From JBGTGG01 sp964398945 (GTDB lineage: Bacteria > Bacteroidota > Bacteroidia > Cytophagales > Cyclobacteriaceae): 39,483 nt of DNA. Positions 31,896 through 39,483 of the stretch are shown piece by piece. The notes below the pieces were generated by a model that was not told the origin of the DNA, ran no database searches, and saw only the letters and a list, made by a program, of their open reading frames with translations. The DNA is taken from assembly GCA_964398945.1 (NCBI GenBank), contig CAYNOT010000028.1, positions 1-39,483 of the forward strand, given 5' to 3'. Every line of letters begins with the position of its first letter. The stretch's first letter is position 1. The translations under genes were made by a program, and so were the position numbers.

Positions 31896-32381
31896 ATGCA
31901 AAAATTATCATACTTACTTGTTCTTTTGATCGTTGGGCTTTCGGGTTGTAATTCTACCGATATCATCCAGCCCAACAAACAATTGAACCTTGATATTATT
32001 GCCATTGACCAATACCTGGCCGACAATAATGTACCCAATGTAATTGCGCACCCCAGCGGAGTGCGCTATCAAATCCTTGAAGAAGGAACCGGTACAAAAC
32101 CCGAAGTGTACCATTATATACGTGTAAAATATAAAGGCATGCTCATGAATGAAGAAGCAACCGTCTTTGATCAATCACCGGAAGCAAACCCGCCTTACTC
32201 AACTTTTCAATTAAGTGGCGTGATCCAGGGGTGGCAGATTGGGTTAAGGCAATTGCCCGAAGGAACCAAGGCAATACTCTACATCCCATCAGCGTTGGCC
32301 TATGGGAAACAGGTGTCTCCCAATATACCGGCAAATTCAAATTTGATGTTTGAAGTTGAATTGCTGGATGTAATTGAATAA
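31896..32381 (+). CDS. FKBP-type peptidyl-prolyl isomerase lipoprotein, single domain
   Basis: 161 residues. Lipobox LSGC (Cys18). After a short linker, IIAIDQYLADNNV leads into one FKBP domain: GVRYQILEEGTG, IRVKYKGMLM, VFDQSP, VIQGWQIGLRQLPEGTKAILYIP, ALAYGKQ, LMFEVELLDV. The catalytic pocket residues (Y, FD, V-I, W, Y) are all kept, so it should be active. It shares the IDxYLxxNxVxNVxxHPSGxRY preface with the next gene, indicating tandem duplication. Confidence 0.87.
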   Translation: MQKLSYLLVLLIVGLSGCNSTDIIQPNKQLNLDIIAIDQYLADNNVPNVIAHPSGVRYQILEEGTGTKPEVYHYIRVKYKGMLMNEEATVFDQSPEANPPYSTFQLSGVIQGWQIGLRQLPEGTKAILYIPSALAYGKQVSPNIPANSNLMFEVELLDVIE

Positions 32382-32463
32382 AAAAACAATCGGATTACAA
32401 CCCCATCAGTAAAAACAGTGTCTTAGGGTTGAAATAAATTTATTTGATAATATGATAAGAAGA

Positions 32464-33336
32464 ATGAAGAATTTTTGGGTAGTGGGCAGTCTTATTTTAT
32501 TGACTTTTTTAACAAGTTGCCTCGACAATGATTTTCCCGATCCATCAATCCAATTGGCAGCGGATGTTCAAAAAATCGAAAAGCATCTGACTGACAACAA
32601 CATCACTAATTATGTAAAAGATCCAAGTGGCTTTTTCTATGTGATCGATCAGGAAGGAACGGGGCAAATACCTACGGGAGACAATCATGTTAATTTTACA
32701 TATGTAGCCAAATTTTTAAATGGAACTACCGCTTTTCAACAAACCTCTATGCCCGTATTCCACACTGTGAAGAGGATTGGATTAGTAGGTTTAAGAGAAG
32801 CTCTCAAAAAATTCCCCAATGGGACCATTGCCACCATTTACATTCCATCAGGTTTGGCATATGGCACCGCTTCCTATACAGATATCCCAGCTAACTCAAA
32901 TTTTATTTTTAATATAGAAATTTTCAATGTGGTAGGTACCGAGGAAGAAATTTTTGAAATCCAAAAAACCATGATTGATGAATACCTCTTGGAAAATGAA
33001 ATTGAGGACGTTCAAATCCATCCAAGTGGATTACGCTATAAAATAACACAAGAAGGCACTGGGGATTCCCCAACTACCAGCAATTCCATATCCGTAAAAT
33101 ACAAAGGAACACTTTTAAGCAGCGGTGAAACATTTGACGAGGCTACTACTGCAAGAACTTTTGTGTTAAACACGCTAATACAAGGATGGCAAATTGTGTT
33201 TCCTTTGCTTAAGGAGGGTTCAAAAGCCACACTTTATATTCCTTCAAAGCTCGGGTACGGAGCATCCGGATATAATACTATCCCAGGCCATGCTATCCTA
33301 AAATTTGAAGTGGAGTTAGTTGACGTAGTTCAATAA
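32464..33336 (+). CDS. FKBP-type peptidyl-prolyl isomerase lipoprotein, two domains (first degenerate)
   Basis: 290 residues from the ATG at 32464, preceded by a purine-rich AAGAAGA; an ATG at 32452 adds four residues. Lipobox LTSC (Cys19). Domain A (~35-160) begins VQKIEKHLTDNNITNYVKDPSGFF but has AFQ in place of the usual F-D and GLREAL instead of G-W, so its isomerase site is probably dead. Domain B (~172-290) has ISVKYKGTLL, TFDEA, LIQGWQIVFPLLKEGSKATLYIP and LGYGASG, with the pocket intact. The stop overlaps the ATG of the pyrophosphatase gene by one base (TAATG). Confidence 0.85.
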   Translation: MKNFWVVGSLILLTFLTSCLDNDFPDPSIQLAADVQKIEKHLTDNNITNYVKDPSGFFYVIDQEGTGQIPTGDNHVNFTYVAKFLNGTTAFQQTSMPVFHTVKRIGLVGLREALKKFPNGTIATIYIPSGLAYGTASYTDIPANSNFIFNIEIFNVVGTEEEIFEIQKTMIDEYLLENEIEDVQIHPSGLRYKITQEGTGDSPTTSNSISVKYKGTLLSSGETFDEATTARTFVLNTLIQGWQIVFPLLKEGSKATLYIPSKLGYGASGYNTIPGHAILKFEVELVDVVQ

Positions 33337-33917
33337 TGCAAATCTGTTTCGCATCCAACAATGAAAACAAAGTAAAAGAAATCAGGAGCCTTCTCGGGGG
33401 CTCCTTTTCTATTGTTGGGCTTTCTGAAATTGGTTGCCATGAAGAACTGGCAGAGACTCGTGATACCCTGGAAGGAAATGCGCTTCAAAAAGCAGAATAC
33501 GTTTTCACTAAATTCAATACTCCCTGCTTTGCTGACGATACCGGATTGGAAGTGGAAGCGCTAAACGGGGAACCCGGAGTATACTCAGCGCGATATGCCG
33601 GGCTACAAAGAAATAGTGATGATAACATGGCATTGCTTTTATCAAACCTCGCCAACCAATCAAACAGAAAAGCACAATTCAAAACGGTAATCACCTACAT
33701 GGATAAGGATGGGGCGCACTCCTTTATCGGGATGATCAAAGGTATTATAACAACAAAACCAATCGGCACACAAGGTTTTGGATATGACCCTGTTTTCATG
33801 CCGGAAGGATCGGAAAAAACTTTTGGCCAAATGTCGCTCGAAGAAAAGAACGGATTCAGCCATCGCGCTAAAGCAACATCCCAACTTGTATCCTTTTTAA
33901 AGGAAAGATTCAAATAA
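33336..33917 (+). CDS. rdgB: Non-canonical purine NTP pyrophosphatase (XTP/dITP diphosphatase)
   Basis: 193 residues, normal length for HAM1/RdgB. Start ICFASNNENKVKEIRSLL, then CFADDTGLEVEALNGEPGVYSARYAG, the GFGYDPVFMPEG loop and SHRAKA. Hydrolyses ITP, dITP and XTP to monophosphates and keeps deaminated purines out of nucleic acids. Translationally coupled to the third FKBP gene through TAATG, so it is read as the last gene of the FKBP operon. A GC-rich hairpin with a T-run lies in its coding region at 33384-33410. Confidence 0.93.
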   Translation: MQICFASNNENKVKEIRSLLGGSFSIVGLSEIGCHEELAETRDTLEGNALQKAEYVFTKFNTPCFADDTGLEVEALNGEPGVYSARYAGLQRNSDDNMALLLSNLANQSNRKAQFKTVITYMDKDGAHSFIGMIKGIITTKPIGTQGFGYDPVFMPEGSEKTFGQMSLEEKNGFSHRAKATSQLVSFLKERFK

Positions 33918-33942
33918 CCATCCTCATTTTAAGATGGATTTG

Positions 33943-33950
33943 TAATTTCG
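33943..33950 (+). promoter_or_regulatory. Possible -7 element before the uridine-kinase-like gene
   Basis: TAATTTCG differs from TAnnTTTG at one position and ends 6 nt before the ATG at 33957. As with 34595-34602, the resulting leader would be very short. Confidence 0.3.
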
Positions 33951-33956
33951 TGCCCA

Positions 33957-34583
33957 ATGAATCCATTCACAATTGGTATTACGGGGGGCAGCGGATCGGG
34001 AAAGACCCACTTCATCAATAGCCTCTTTGCCCGCTTTTCCGAGAATGAAATGTGCCTGCTCTCCCAGGACCACTATTACAAACCGATTACAGAACAACTT
34101 ATTGACGACCAAGGCATTGAAAATTTTGACCTTCCCACCTCATTTGAGCGGGAAGCATTCAAAACAGATATTCAAAAACTAAAGAGAGGGGAAACAGTCA
34201 ATAAGCTCGAATACACTTTCAACAAGCCCCTTTCCACCGCAGCAACCCTCGTATTTAAGCCTGCACCCATTCTGGTCATTGAAGGATTGTTTGTTCAATA
34301 TTTCCAGGAAATTGAAGAAGAGCTTGATTTCAAAATCTTCATAGAAGCCAAAGACCACCTCAAGCTCACCCGCAGGATCAGGCGCGACAATGATGAAAGG
34401 GGCTACGATTTAAACGATGTTTTGTACCGGTATCAAAACCATGTGATGCCCATTTACGAATCGCTGATCATTCCACTAAAAGACAAGGCCGATCTTATTA
34501 TCCCCAATAACCTCCATTTTGAAAAAGCCCTTGATTTCGTAACACTGGCGCTTAAAGCAAAGCTCTCCGGACTTGGAAATTAA
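33957..34583 (+). CDS. udk: Uridine kinase-like P-loop phosphotransferase
   Basis: 208 residues. Walker A GITGGSGSGKTHFINSLF (8-25), the uridine-kinase segment LLSQDHYYKP, FDLPTSFE, then ILVIEGLFVQY and RIRRDNDERGYDLNDVLYRY, as in uridine kinase/PRK-type enzymes. Likely reaction: phosphorylation of uridine or cytidine to the monophosphate with NTP. It differs enough from E. coli Udk that a related nucleoside substrate is possible. Sits 39 bp after rdgB, with its own weak promoter element. Confidence 0.85.
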   Translation: MNPFTIGITGGSGSGKTHFINSLFARFSENEMCLLSQDHYYKPITEQLIDDQGIENFDLPTSFEREAFKTDIQKLKRGETVNKLEYTFNKPLSTAATLVFKPAPILVIEGLFVQYFQEIEEELDFKIFIEAKDHLKLTRRIRRDNDERGYDLNDVLYRYQNHVMPIYESLIIPLKDKADLIIPNNLHFEKALDFVTLALKAKLSGLGN

Positions 34584-34602
34584 GCCCAATTCCTTACTTT
34601 TG
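34573..34602 (+). promoter_or_regulatory. Consensus promoter overlapping the end of the udk-like gene
   Basis: TTG (34573-34575), exactly 19 nt, then TACTTTTG (34595-34602): a full match to TTG-N19-TAnnTTTG. It overlaps the udk-like stop codon and ends 11 nt before the ATG at 34614. Confidence 0.65.
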
Positions 34603-34613
34603 TAGTCCTCAAA

Positions 34614-34985
34614 ATGACGATGGAAAAGAAACAATCACGGATACTTTTGATCATCACCGGCCTGATAACGGCTGGAGTGATCTTATTTTCCCAGTTGTTT
34701 TATGTTCAAAATGCCAGCCTTTCCAAAAAGGAAGTAAAAACAGAACAAACCGAAGATCAGGATTCTCAAGATCCGGCACCACCTGAAGACCTGGTGATTT
34801 CATCCGCACCTTCAATTTCAATCCCGGTTTCATCCACTATTGAAGTTGAAAAAGAACAATCATTCATTTTTGAGATTCTATTTGAACAAGAGATTGATTT
34901 TCCAACCAGGGTTGAAGTAAGCCGGACGTTGGGAAAATTCTTTCAACACTTGTTCCGCGTGATCATTTCCCCCAACGCTCCCTAA
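34614..34985 (+). CDS. Small membrane-anchored protein of unknown function
   Basis: 123 residues. One hydrophobic segment at ~9-28 (ILLIITGLITAGVILFSQLF), then a charged Glu/Gln/Pro/Ser linker (EQTEDQDSQDPAPPED) and a C-terminal part with IEVEKEQSFIFEILFEQEI and a basic end. A second ATG at 34620 is possible. Topology suggests an inner-membrane anchor with a periplasmic tail. No family recognised. It has its own consensus promoter and lies 96 bp before secDF, so a link with secretion is only positional. Confidence 0.65.
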   Translation: MTMEKKQSRILLIITGLITAGVILFSQLFYVQNASLSKKEVKTEQTEDQDSQDPAPPEDLVISSAPSISIPVSSTIEVEKEQSFIFEILFEQEIDFPTRVEVSRTLGKFFQHLFRVIISPNAP

Positions 34986-35081
34986 TATTTAGTAACGTAT
35001 TCACACCGGTCTTTCATGACCATATTTTTTCCGCATTCGCGGAGATATAATTTTTCAATTAAATAAACTATAAATAATAAA

Positions 35082-38075
35082 ATGAAGAACAAAGGATTCG
35101 TAATCTTTCTGACGGTAGTAATAACAGCGCTCTGCTTATACTACCTGTCATTTACCATGATTTCACTTACTATAAACAAAGACGCCTTGCGGTATGCCAC
35201 CGGAAAAGATGGTGTGGTTAACCTGGACAAAAAACAATTTTACCTTGACTCCATCTGGAGTGTACCGGTGTTCAACCTTTTTGGATTGGAGTATACCTAC
35301 AAAGAAGTCAAGGAAAATGAACTTTCCATGGGCCTCGACTTGCAAGGAGGTATGCACGTTACCCTTGAAATTTCACCTGTCGATATTATCAAAGGCCTTA
35401 GCGGCAACAACCAGGACTCTTCTTTTGTAAAAGCTTTAGCAGAAGCACGCGAAGCGCAAAAAAGCAGTCAGGAAAAGTTCAGTACACTTTTCTTTAATAC
35501 ACTTAAGAAAAACAACCCGAATGTGAAATTGGCAGAAGTATTCGCTTCCACCAACACCCGTGGCCGCATCAGTCTCACCGATTCGGATGAAGCGGTAATG
35601 GATGTGGTGAATGAAGAAATTGAAAGTGCAATTGATCGTTCTTTCACAATTCTTAGAAATCGTTTGGATCAATTTGGTACCTCTTCACCAAACATTCAAC
35701 GCCTTCCGGGAACCGGTCGCATCCAGGTAGAAATACCGGGGGCAGATAACCCGCAGCGGGTCCGTAAATTATTGCAAGGAGTTGCACGGCTAGAGTTTTG
35801 GGATGTGGTTGATTTCTCAGATTTGAACAATTCTTTTGTAGCGATCAACGATTTATTATTGAAAGAGCAGCATACATCAAAAACAAATACGGCTTCAACT
35901 GAAGCAACTGAGTCAGAAGATCTATCAAGTTTACTTTCCACAGATTCAACAACATCTGCATTAGAACGAGAACTTCAAAGTGCAACTGACAGTACACTAA
36001 AAAGTTTAGACTCATTGCAAAATAGCGCAGTGTCCCCACTGTTTGCATTGAGCAAACCTTCTGCTTACGGTCTACGCTACGATGTAAAAGACACCGCTGA
36101 AATCAACAGGATCCTAAACAGGGCAGATGTGAAGAGCCTGCTCCCAAAAACTGTTGGTGTGTACTGGGCAAACAAACCTGAGGCTGATCAAACAGGAGTA
36201 AAAGCATTGGAACTATATTTTTTGGACATTGGAAGAAATGGCAAACCTAAATTAACGGGCGAAGCCATTACGAGTGCAAGAAACGACTTGGATGATAAAA
36301 CCCGTCCGGCTGTTTCCATGACCATGAATGCCACGGGCACAAGGGCCTGGGCCAAAATGACATTAGATGCATCTAACAAAACCCCAAAAGGAAGAATAGC
36401 TATCGTATTGGACAATACCGTTTACTCCGCACCATCTGTTCAAATTGAGATTTCTCAAGGCAATTCACAAATCTCCGGAAACTTCACAACGGAAGAAGCA
36501 AAAGATTTAGCCAATGTATTGAAAGCGGGTTCGTTGCCAGCACCAACCAAGATTGTTGAAGAAGCAATTGTAGGCCCTACACTCGGACAAGTGGCGCAAA
36601 GCCAGGGGTTCATTTCCATGGCGTGTGGCCTTGCGCTGGTTGTGGTCTTTATGGTGGCGTACTACTCAAAAGGCGGGTTCGTTGCAAACATTGCGCTGCT
36701 CTTCAACATATTCTTTGTGTTGGGGATCCTTGCACAACCATCTATCGGTGCAGCATTGACACTTCCGGGCATAGCCGGTATTATCCTTACAATGGGTATG
36801 GCGATAGATGCCAACGTATTGATTTATGAAAGGATAAAAGAAGAAATGATCGCTGGGAGAAAGCTAAGGGATGCGATTGCAACCGGCTATAAAAAATCAT
36901 TTGCGCCCATCCTCGATTCCAACCTGACCACGTTCCTAACGGGATTGTTTTTGTTCTTGTTTGGCCAGGGGCCCATTAAGGGTTTTGCAACAACGTTGAT
37001 GATTGGTATCGCAACATCATTCTTTTCCGCAGTATATGTATCACGTGTCGTCACCGAATGGATGACACGAAAAGGGGATGATAGCAAAATCTCTTTTGAA
37101 ACCCCTATTTCCAGGATAATCAAGGAACGTAAGCATTTTGAGTTTGTAAAAAACAGTCGCCTGGCATATATGATTTCGGGATCTATCATCATCCTCGGCT
37201 TCGTACTTCTTTTGGTTAAACCGTTGAACATGGGTGTGGATTTTAAAGGAGGTCGTTCGTATGTAGTTTCCTTTAACGATCCTGTGCAAGCAACGGATCT
37301 GAAAATCGAACTTTCCAAAGATTTTGAGGAAGCTAGTACAGAAGTGAAAACGTACGGTAGCAACAATAGAATGAAGGTCACTACATCCTATTTGATTGAT
37401 GATGATTCGGATGATGCGGATGCAAAAGCAAAAGCAGTATTGATTGCCGGGCTTGAAAGATTCAGTGGTTTAAAATATACAGATAATGATTATGGTGTTG
37501 ATAAAGATCATTTTACAATCGGTAGTTCTTCAAAAGTAGGGGCAACCGTTGCCGATGATATCAAAAGTTCAGCATGGAAGGCAAGCCTGGCCTCACTACT
37601 GGCCATCTTTGTTTATATTCTTGTACGTTTTAGGAAATGGCAATATAGTGCCGGTGCGATTATAGCATTGGTACACGATACGTTGTTTGTTGTTTCAGCC
37701 TTTGCCATCGCCAATGTTTTTGGAATTGCGTTTGAAATCGATCAGGTTTTTGTTGCAGCGTTGTTAACGATTATTGGTTACTCCATCAATGACACGGTAA
37801 TTATCTTTGACAGGATCCGTGAGTACATCGGCATGGGAACATCGCACGAACCGAAAAAGATTTTTAATGATGCAATCAACGATACACTTTCAAGGACTTT
37901 TATCACTTCCGGAACTACGTTCATTGTGGTGCTTGTGCTTTTGATCTTTGGTGGTGAAGTATTAAGGGGGTTCTCATTCGCGCTTTCGGTTGGTATAGTG
38001 GTGGGAACATACTCTTCCATCTTCATAGCATCACCGGTGGTCCTTGACCTGGATAAACCGAAAGAAGTTAAATAA
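35082..38075 (+). CDS. secDF: Protein translocase subunit SecDF (fused)
   Basis: 997 residues, the single-chain SecD-SecF form usual in Bacteroidota. SecD half: first membrane helix 7-29, GLDLQGGMHVTLE (84-96), a large periplasmic region with an extra Ser/Thr-rich stretch (~265-320), NNPVYSAP-like LDNTVYSAPSVQ, then helices with GMAIDANVLIYERIKEE. SecF half: second start at ~700 with MGVDFKGGRSYVV and the paired IGYSINDTVIIFDRIRE. It uses the proton gradient to pull proteins out of SecYEG on the periplasmic side. Terminator at 38114-38144. Confidence 0.97.
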   Translation: MKNKGFVIFLTVVITALCLYYLSFTMISLTINKDALRYATGKDGVVNLDKKQFYLDSIWSVPVFNLFGLEYTYKEVKENELSMGLDLQGGMHVTLEISPVDIIKGLSGNNQDSSFVKALAEAREAQKSSQEKFSTLFFNTLKKNNPNVKLAEVFASTNTRGRISLTDSDEAVMDVVNEEIESAIDRSFTILRNRLDQFGTSSPNIQRLPGTGRIQVEIPGADNPQRVRKLLQGVARLEFWDVVDFSDLNNSFVAINDLLLKEQHTSKTNTASTEATESEDLSSLLSTDSTTSALERELQSATDSTLKSLDSLQNSAVSPLFALSKPSAYGLRYDVKDTAEINRILNRADVKSLLPKTVGVYWANKPEADQTGVKALELYFLDIGRNGKPKLTGEAITSARNDLDDKTRPAVSMTMNATGTRAWAKMTLDASNKTPKGRIAIVLDNTVYSAPSVQIEISQGNSQISGNFTTEEAKDLANVLKAGSLPAPTKIVEEAIVGPTLGQVAQSQGFISMACGLALVVVFMVAYYSKGGFVANIALLFNIFFVLGILAQPSIGAALTLPGIAGIILTMGMAIDANVLIYERIKEEMIAGRKLRDAIATGYKKSFAPILDSNLTTFLTGLFLFLFGQGPIKGFATTLMIGIATSFFSAVYVSRVVTEWMTRKGDDSKISFETPISRIIKERKHFEFVKNSRLAYMISGSIIILGFVLLLVKPLNMGVDFKGGRSYVVSFNDPVQATDLKIELSKDFEEASTEVKTYGSNNRMKVTTSYLIDDDSDDADAKAKAVLIAGLERFSGLKYTDNDYGVDKDHFTIGSSSKVGATVADDIKSSAWKASLASLLAIFVYILVRFRKWQYSAGAIIALVHDTLFVVSAFAIANVFGIAFEIDQVFVAALLTIIGYSINDTVIIFDRIREYIGMGTSHEPKKIFNDAINDTLSRTFITSGTTFIVVLVLLIFGGEVLRGFSFALSVGIVVGTYSSIFIASPVVLDLDKPKEVK

Positions 38076-38113
38076 ATAACTACTACTATTCTTTCCCTAA
38101 AATAAAATACGAG

Positions 38114-38144
38114 AGAGGCCGCCTTCCAAAGACGGCCTCTTTTC
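38114..38144 (+). terminator. Intrinsic terminator of secDF
   Basis: AGAGGCCG (38114-38121) pairs with CGGCCTCT (38133-38140), followed by TTT. The right arm ends next to the methyltransferase stop codon on the other strand. Confidence 0.8.
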
Positions 38145-38919
38145 ATTTATACATTTCAATTCGCTTGTTGGCCAACAAACAATATTCAGCAGAGATTTCA
38201 CTCCCAATATAATTACGATTGGAGAGCATCGCCATTTTTGCGGTTGTTCCGCTTCCCATAAAGCAATCGTAAACAAGGTCACCCACATTGCTCCAACTGG
38301 TGATATGATCGAGTGCTAATTTTTCAGGAAATATGGCCGGGTGTTGAAAGGCAATCTCATCTTTGGTGCTGTGCCCTTTTCCAACAAGATACTCCCACAC
38401 GTTGGTGCGTCTACCATATTCACCATAACCCCCTCTGGATACTTTTTTTAACACTCCATTGGCAAGCCTCTTTGTTCCATTGTCACCCTGTCTACTTTCT
38501 TTATTCCTTCTGTCTTCGATTAAGTTTATAGTTTTCGGATTACCTTTAGTAAAGATGAACATGTATTCAAACCCTTGCCAATAGAGTTTGTTGTTCCCAC
38601 TAGCTCCTTTCGGGGGTTTTGTATAAATCATGGTGTCGAGTAGTTTAAAACCCAACTCCATAAATTTTAGCGCATGGCGAAAACTTGTTCCTGTTTCTGA
38701 CCCGTTTTTTGTTTTGTCCGAAACTACCCAAACCACAACACCGCCCTTTTTTGTAACCCGGAACAACTCCCTTATAATGTTATCAATATCGAGTGTATAT
38801 CCACGGTATTCCCGCATATCATCATAGGGGGGAGAAGTCACAGTCAGATCGATAAAATCATCCTCCATCCTTGCCATTGTGGTCAGGCAATCCTCATTAT
38901 AAATTGTGTTTATTTTCAA
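38143..38919 (-). CDS. Beta-class DNA methyltransferase (N4-cytosine or N6-adenine)
   Basis: 258 residues. Catalytic motif IV TSPPYDDM (28-35) comes first and the AdoMet motif I VYDCFMGSGTTAKMA (217-230) last, the order of beta-class amino-methyltransferases. The central ~100-190 with WQGFEYMFIFTKG and RRTNVWEYLVGKGHS would carry target recognition. S-P-P-Y favours N4-cytosine but does not exclude adenine. It starts 12 nt after the stop of the PD-(D/E)xK-like gene and converges on secDF. Likely the modification half of a restriction-modification unit; an orphan methyltransferase is the alternative. Confidence 0.88.
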   Translation of the reverse strand: MKINTIYNEDCLTTMARMEDDFIDLTVTSPPYDDMREYRGYTLDIDNIIRELFRVTKKGGVVVWVVSDKTKNGSETGTSFRHALKFMELGFKLLDTMIYTKPPKGASGNNKLYWQGFEYMFIFTKGNPKTINLIEDRRNKESRQGDNGTKRLANGVLKKVSRGGYGEYGRRTNVWEYLVGKGHSTKDEIAFQHPAIFPEKLALDHITSWSNVGDLVYDCFMGSGTTAKMAMLSNRNYIGSEISAEYCLLANKRIEMYK

Positions 38920-38931
38920 TTTGTAATTCGA

Positions 38932-39384
38932 TTAAAGCGTCACCCACTCACATAGGTGTTTTGGTACACGATAAAAAGCATCTTGTCCCATTCTTTCTTG
39001 TGAATTAATATTGAGTAACTCAAAATAGTCATCCTTAAAAATAATACTACTGTGGCATTTCAAATATACCGATGTCTCTCTGCAAATAATTACGTACCAA
39101 AACCCAACGTCTGCCCATTTCTTCTTTCTTGCCAAAAAACTAACTGTTGAAAATGTGAAGTCCTCTTGATTGTTAAAAGGATACCCTGTTTTTGTCTCGC
39201 ATTCATAAAACTCAATCAAATCACCTTTAACGGCTTTAATATCCAATCCATAATCTTCTTGATCTTTCTCGATTATTGAATAGCCATTTTTTATCAAATG
39301 CTCCTTAAATCTTGAAAGAGCCCAACCATCACTACGGTTATAGGATGACTTTACAAATCGCTGAGGCTCCCTTCTATCCTCCAT
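38932..39384 (-). CDS. Possible PD-(D/E)xK nuclease paired with the methyltransferase
   Basis: 150 residues from the ATG at 39384; a longer reading from 39447 starts inside a terminator hairpin and upstream of the promoter, so it is rejected. YGLDIKAVKGDLIEFYECETKTG contains D48 and E63-x-K65, spaced as in PD-(D/E)xK nucleases, between predicted strands; SDGWALSRFKEHLIKNGYSI gives the preceding helix. The fold is also used by Holliday resolvases and other restriction-like proteins. Operon position ahead of a DNA methyltransferase favours a small type II restriction endonuclease. No close family is recognised, so this rests on motif plus context. Confidence 0.6.
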   Translation of the reverse strand: MEDRREPQRFVKSSYNRSDGWALSRFKEHLIKNGYSIIEKDQEDYGLDIKAVKGDLIEFYECETKTGYPFNNQEDFTFSTVSFLARKKKWADVGFWYVIICRETSVYLKCHSSIIFKDDYFELLNINSQERMGQDAFYRVPKHLCEWVTL

Positions 39385-39405
39385 GGCACTATCGAATTTT
39401 TTATT

Positions 39406-39436
39406 CAAATATAATGGATTCAAAAAGGCATAAAAA
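39406..39436 (-). promoter_or_regulatory. Promoter of the nuclease-methyltransferase pair
   Basis: TATATTTG on the minus strand (39413-39406) matches TAnnTTTG exactly, with a T-run at the -33 distance. Transcription would start near 39400, giving a leader of ~15 nt to the ATG at 39384. Confidence 0.55.
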
Positions 39437-39465
39437 AAGCCCTTCATGTTTCCATGAAGGGCTTT
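39432..39465 (-). terminator. Intrinsic terminator of a gene beyond the right edge
   Basis: AAAGCCCTTCATG (39436-39448) pairs perfectly with CATGAAGGGCTTT (39453-39465). On the minus strand the stem is followed by a run of seven T. It ends a transcript coming from the right, just before the promoter of the nuclease gene. Confidence 0.85.
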
Positions 39466-39483
39466 GATAAAGAAGGCAACGAC

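Noticed and set aside
39385..39447. N-terminal extension of the nuclease-like protein from the ATG at 39447
   Set aside because: That ATG is in the stem of a terminator and upstream of the -7 element at 39413-39406.

Overview
The window looks like a chromosomal segment from a member of the Bacteroidota, probably a Cytophagales-type organism. This rests on several features: an Oar-type TonB-dependent receptor, FKBP-type lipoproteins in tandem, a fused SecDF, a FucP-family sugar transporter, PKD/Ig-like secreted proteins, and several spacers carrying the Bacteroidota -7 promoter element TAnnTTTG. No rRNA, tRNA, CRISPR array, transposase or phage gene was seen.

Layout. (1) 1-3634, minus strand: a two-gene cassette (small outer-membrane barrel, then a PKD/Ig-like secreted protein) present twice in tandem. 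Each copy is driven from a ~180 bp promoter-bearing direct repeat. The upstream copy of the secreted protein is cut to 89 codons, and the downstream copy runs off the left edge. (2) 3635-11566: envelope genes, namely a POTRA/barrel protein, a secreted M14 carboxypeptidase and a divergent Oar-like TonB receptor. (3) 11725-19954: an MltF-like lytic transglycosylase, then kynurenine-pathway genes (KMO, kynureninase, 3-hydroxyanthranilate dioxygenase, an SDR and an aminomuconate-semialdehyde-type ALDH). A VapBC-like toxin-antitoxin pair and an Ogt DNA-repair gene sit among them. (4) 19990-22744: a lipoprotein, PnuC plus a NadR-like kinase (nicotinamide riboside salvage) and a DUF1801 protein. (5) 22790-26248: a sugar locus with a FucP-like transporter divergent from a nucleotidyltransferase and a NahK-like anomeric sugar kinase. 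(6) 26519-29145: a duplicated-domain secreted protein, Dps with a CRP-like palindrome upstream, and a CarboxypepD_reg protein. (7) 29243-34985: Ndk, an NrnA-like DHH phosphoesterase, three consecutive FKBP genes, an XTP/dITP pyrophosphatase, a uridine-kinase-like protein and a small membrane-anchored unknown. (8) 35082-38075: SecDF. (9) 38143-39384, minus strand: a PD-(D/E)xK-like protein followed by a beta-class DNA methyltransferase, a possible compact restriction-modification unit closed off by terminators on both sides.

How it fits together. The kynurenine genes would take kynurenine to aminocarboxymuconate semialdehyde and on to 2-aminomuconate, or to quinolinate for NAD. The formamidase, tryptophan dioxygenase, ACMSD and deaminase are not in the window. 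PnuC/NadR nearby feed the same cofactor pool. The sugar locus has import, 1-phosphorylation and nucleotidyl transfer side by side. The intergenic spacers are rich in short-period tandem repeats, inverted repeats and small dispersed repeats, and these are the least explained part of the window.
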